From Cheilinus undulatus (Eukaryota > Chordata > Actinopteri > Labriformes > Labridae): a stretch of DNA of 64,000 bases. Shown piece after piece: positions 62,201 to 64,000 of the stretch. Numbering within the stretch: the first letter of the stretch is position 1; each line of letters starts with the position of its first letter. The notes beneath the pieces are model-generated. The model was not told the DNA's origin. It saw nothing but the letters and a program-made list of their open reading frames with translations, and made no database searches. The stretch covers positions 27,494,196 to 27,558,195 of the forward strand of contig NC_054873.1 of NCBI RefSeq assembly GCF_018320785.1, given 5' to 3'. A program made the position numbers and the translations under genes.

Positions 62201-62209
62201 TGAACGCGC

Positions 62210-62397
62210 ACAGCAGCCTTGACGTCACTCAGGCGCCCTGGCTCTCCTGAGCCGCTGGTACTGCTGGCAAAAGATGGGAAAATCGTACAGACATCTACTG
62301 AGTCAACAGCATAAAATGAAGATTTTTGCAGCAGATTTCCATTTGACAGAGGATTCAACTGTGACACCGCTTTGAGCTACAGCTGTCAACGGAAAAG
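62210..62397 (+). other. erc1: Probable erc1 non-coding first exon
   Basis: It ends with the donor GGAAAAG|GTAGTT at 62397/62398. It lies downstream of a CpG-rich patch and upstream of the erc1 start exon, whose acceptor (TATCCACAG) ends at 63709. The start of this exon is a guess. Confidence 0.5.
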
Positions 62398-63709
62398 GTA
62401 GTTTGGAGAGGATTTTACCACTGGCTATTGTGTTAGCGAGAAAAAATGAGGTTCTGCTTGACCACATAAATTGGACGGACTAGCCTCCATATGTCAGGGC
62501 AAGCTAACCTTAAACAGATGCACATTATGTATTTAAACATCTTCTTTTCATATCGGAGTGTCTAGTGAGCATGCGATCCTCTGAGTGGAGAAAATCTTTG
62601 CTTAAAACGAAAAGCCATTCAGTAGAGATGGAGGAAAATGGATATGGTTTGATGTGGGTGTCTCCAAAGCAGACCCTGTTCGCTGTCGCTTGGATTGTGC
62701 AAAATGCTTCAATAACGCTTTTAAGGATTACCTTTTTATTCTGCATGTACTGAAGCTATCACGTCAGATGTCGGGCTGTCTACCTAGTGGGCTATTATTT
62801 TCTATTTCTGTTCAATTTTACAAGCAGAGAGTTTTTTTCTTTGCAGCGTCCACCATTGACTATCCCCTTTTCCCTCCCTTGCTAGTTTAATCCATAGCGT
62901 CAGCACATTGGAAAATGTGTTAGAGATACAAGACTTGGTCGAAATGTAGGGTTAACCATGCCGTTTACACACAGGTCGAGCAAACGAAGACATTTGATGT
63001 TTATTTCGAAGTTAAAGGTTAGAAAAGTCAGCCATTACAGTTAGCCGTTATGTTAACATAACGTTTGCTGCTAGCAAGGCCACAACGGCTGCCCCGGTTA
63101 ACGTTATATGACTGTAGTGGATGGACTACTATATACAACACTTTTACAAAGTAGTCATGGGAATTTGCATGCTTAGAGACTGACTTTTGTAACGAATAGC
63201 TTGACAGGAGTGTTGTGGTTTGGCAACGGTGTGTCGATAACCTTCGTTAAGGATAAACCTCAAATCATTGCCTGTAACACCGTTACCTTTGTATGTTCTT
63301 ATGAAGATGTAACGGGTCGTTTAGCTTAGACTTTGATTGAAAAGAACCAAAAAGACTGAATCTTGCGTATATTTAGTACAGTTATATATATATATATGAA
63401 ATAATGTGGGGAGTTCAGTTAATACAGTGAAAGTACGGTGTTGGTTATCTCTAGGGACTGGTATTGTGCTCTATGTAAAAAGGCAGACATTCAATTTATT
63501 ATATTACCGTATTTGGTTTTGGCTGGAGATGGTGAGAGGCTCCCTTAATGACCCTAACTGAACCCATGACTGCACATAACAAACCACTGCTTGGTTCTGT
63601 ATGGTTACTCAGAGTTTTAATGTACATATGAGTCATTTCAATTCATAACCAAAGCTTTATATATGGCATCTAAACGCAATTAATAGGATCAACTGTGTTT
63701 TATCCACAG
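62398..63709. other. erc1: erc1 leader intron
   Basis: A 1.3-kb intron between the probable non-coding exon and the start-codon exon. It carries GTTAGC words (for example near 63040-63110) and a short TA repeat near 63384. No other feature is recognised. Confidence 0.45.
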
Positions 63710-63972
63710 ATCTGTGTCATTACATGTAGTACTGGACAGCTCCTGTTGAAGAAGGGAAGACTGTCAGCATTGTCTGTTCAGGAAAGTGGAGCTCACCAGA
63801 CCTCTGTTTTGTCATGAACATTGTGCCCACCGTCTTCAGTTGAGGCAGGATTACCAAGACGAATTCATAGAATTGGTGAAAGTCACAAACACAGAACCAG
63901 CAAGAACAAACACCAACAGTTGAGTTCTGCTTTGAATTCTGCTTTCTGCTCCATTCTTCCATTTCGGAGAAG

Positions 63973-64000
63973 ATGTACGGTAGTGCCCGATCTGTTGGCA
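63973..64000 (+). CDS. erc1: ERC1/ELKS (RAB6-interacting, CAST-family scaffold), N-terminus only
   Basis: The last 28 bases of the window encode MYGSARSVG, the diagnostic opening of vertebrate ERC1 (ELKS). The gene then runs off the edge. ERC1 is a large coiled-coil scaffold of the cell cortex and presynaptic active zone; it binds RAB6, liprins and LL5beta and is also reported in IKK signalling. The exon begins after the acceptor ending at 63709 and carries about 263 nt of 5' UTR before the ATG. The start was chosen because the first nine residues match the family exactly. Only the N-terminus is visible, so the paralogue (erc1a or erc1b) cannot be told. The gene is divergent from wnk1. Confidence 0.85.

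Noticed and set aside
1-64000. tRNA, rRNA, CRISPR or operon-type features
   Set aside because: I looked for these and found none; the window is vertebrate nuclear DNA and no cloverleaf with A and B boxes was evident by eye.

Overview
The window is nuclear DNA from a ray-finned (teleost) fish, probably a percomorph. The genes are split by short GT-AG introns. Their predicted proteins match vertebrate families exon by exon, and introns and spacers carry typical fish repeats (Tc1/mariner, hAT, LINE and LTR remnants). Nothing prokaryotic is present. No assembly or species label was available, so the organism is inferred from sequence character alone.

Layout. 1-4.3 kb: tmem60 on the minus strand, with one coding exon (1339-1743) and a Tc1-like transposon in its leader intron. 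5.2-18.8 kb: prr5 (Protor-1, an mTORC2 subunit) on the minus strand, with ten coding exons and introns carrying a solo LTR, a degenerate tandem repeat with a Tol2-like fragment, and a hAT MITE. 18.9-23 kb: intergenic, with a nest of LINE and Tc1 remnants. 23.0-28.25 kb: rad52 on the plus strand, with eleven coding exons that join to a 441-residue frame. 28.3-30.4 kb: a spacer with LINE reverse-transcriptase debris. 30.4-61 kb: wnk1 on the minus strand, with 28 coding exons that join to an uninterrupted 1977-residue frame, a 9.7 kb first coding intron and a long 3' UTR. 62.2-64 kb: the start of erc1 (ELKS) on the plus strand; the initiator codon is at 63973 and the gene runs off the window.

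Gene relations. rad52 and wnk1 converge tail to tail, while wnk1 and erc1 diverge from a roughly 1.2 kb shared promoter region. As I recall it, the human order is WNK1>, <RAD52, ERC1>. Here the wnk1-rad52 pair is therefore flipped relative to erc1. prr5 and tmem60 sit beside this block, although in human they lie on other chromosomes. Products: WNK1 is a chloride-sensing kinase acting on OSR1/SPAK; PRR5 belongs to the Rictor-containing mTORC2; RAD52 anneals DNA strands in repair; ERC1 is a cortical and active-zone scaffold; TMEM60 is a small uncharacterised membrane protein.

The most unusual structure is a 1361-bp, near-complete foldback element (43108-44468). It makes up almost all of one wnk1 intron inside the kinase/PF2 coding region and begins only 10 nt from the 5' splice site. 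I found no previously unknown multi-gene system. Exon coordinates come from reading splice sites and frames by eye. UTR ends and transcription starts are estimates.
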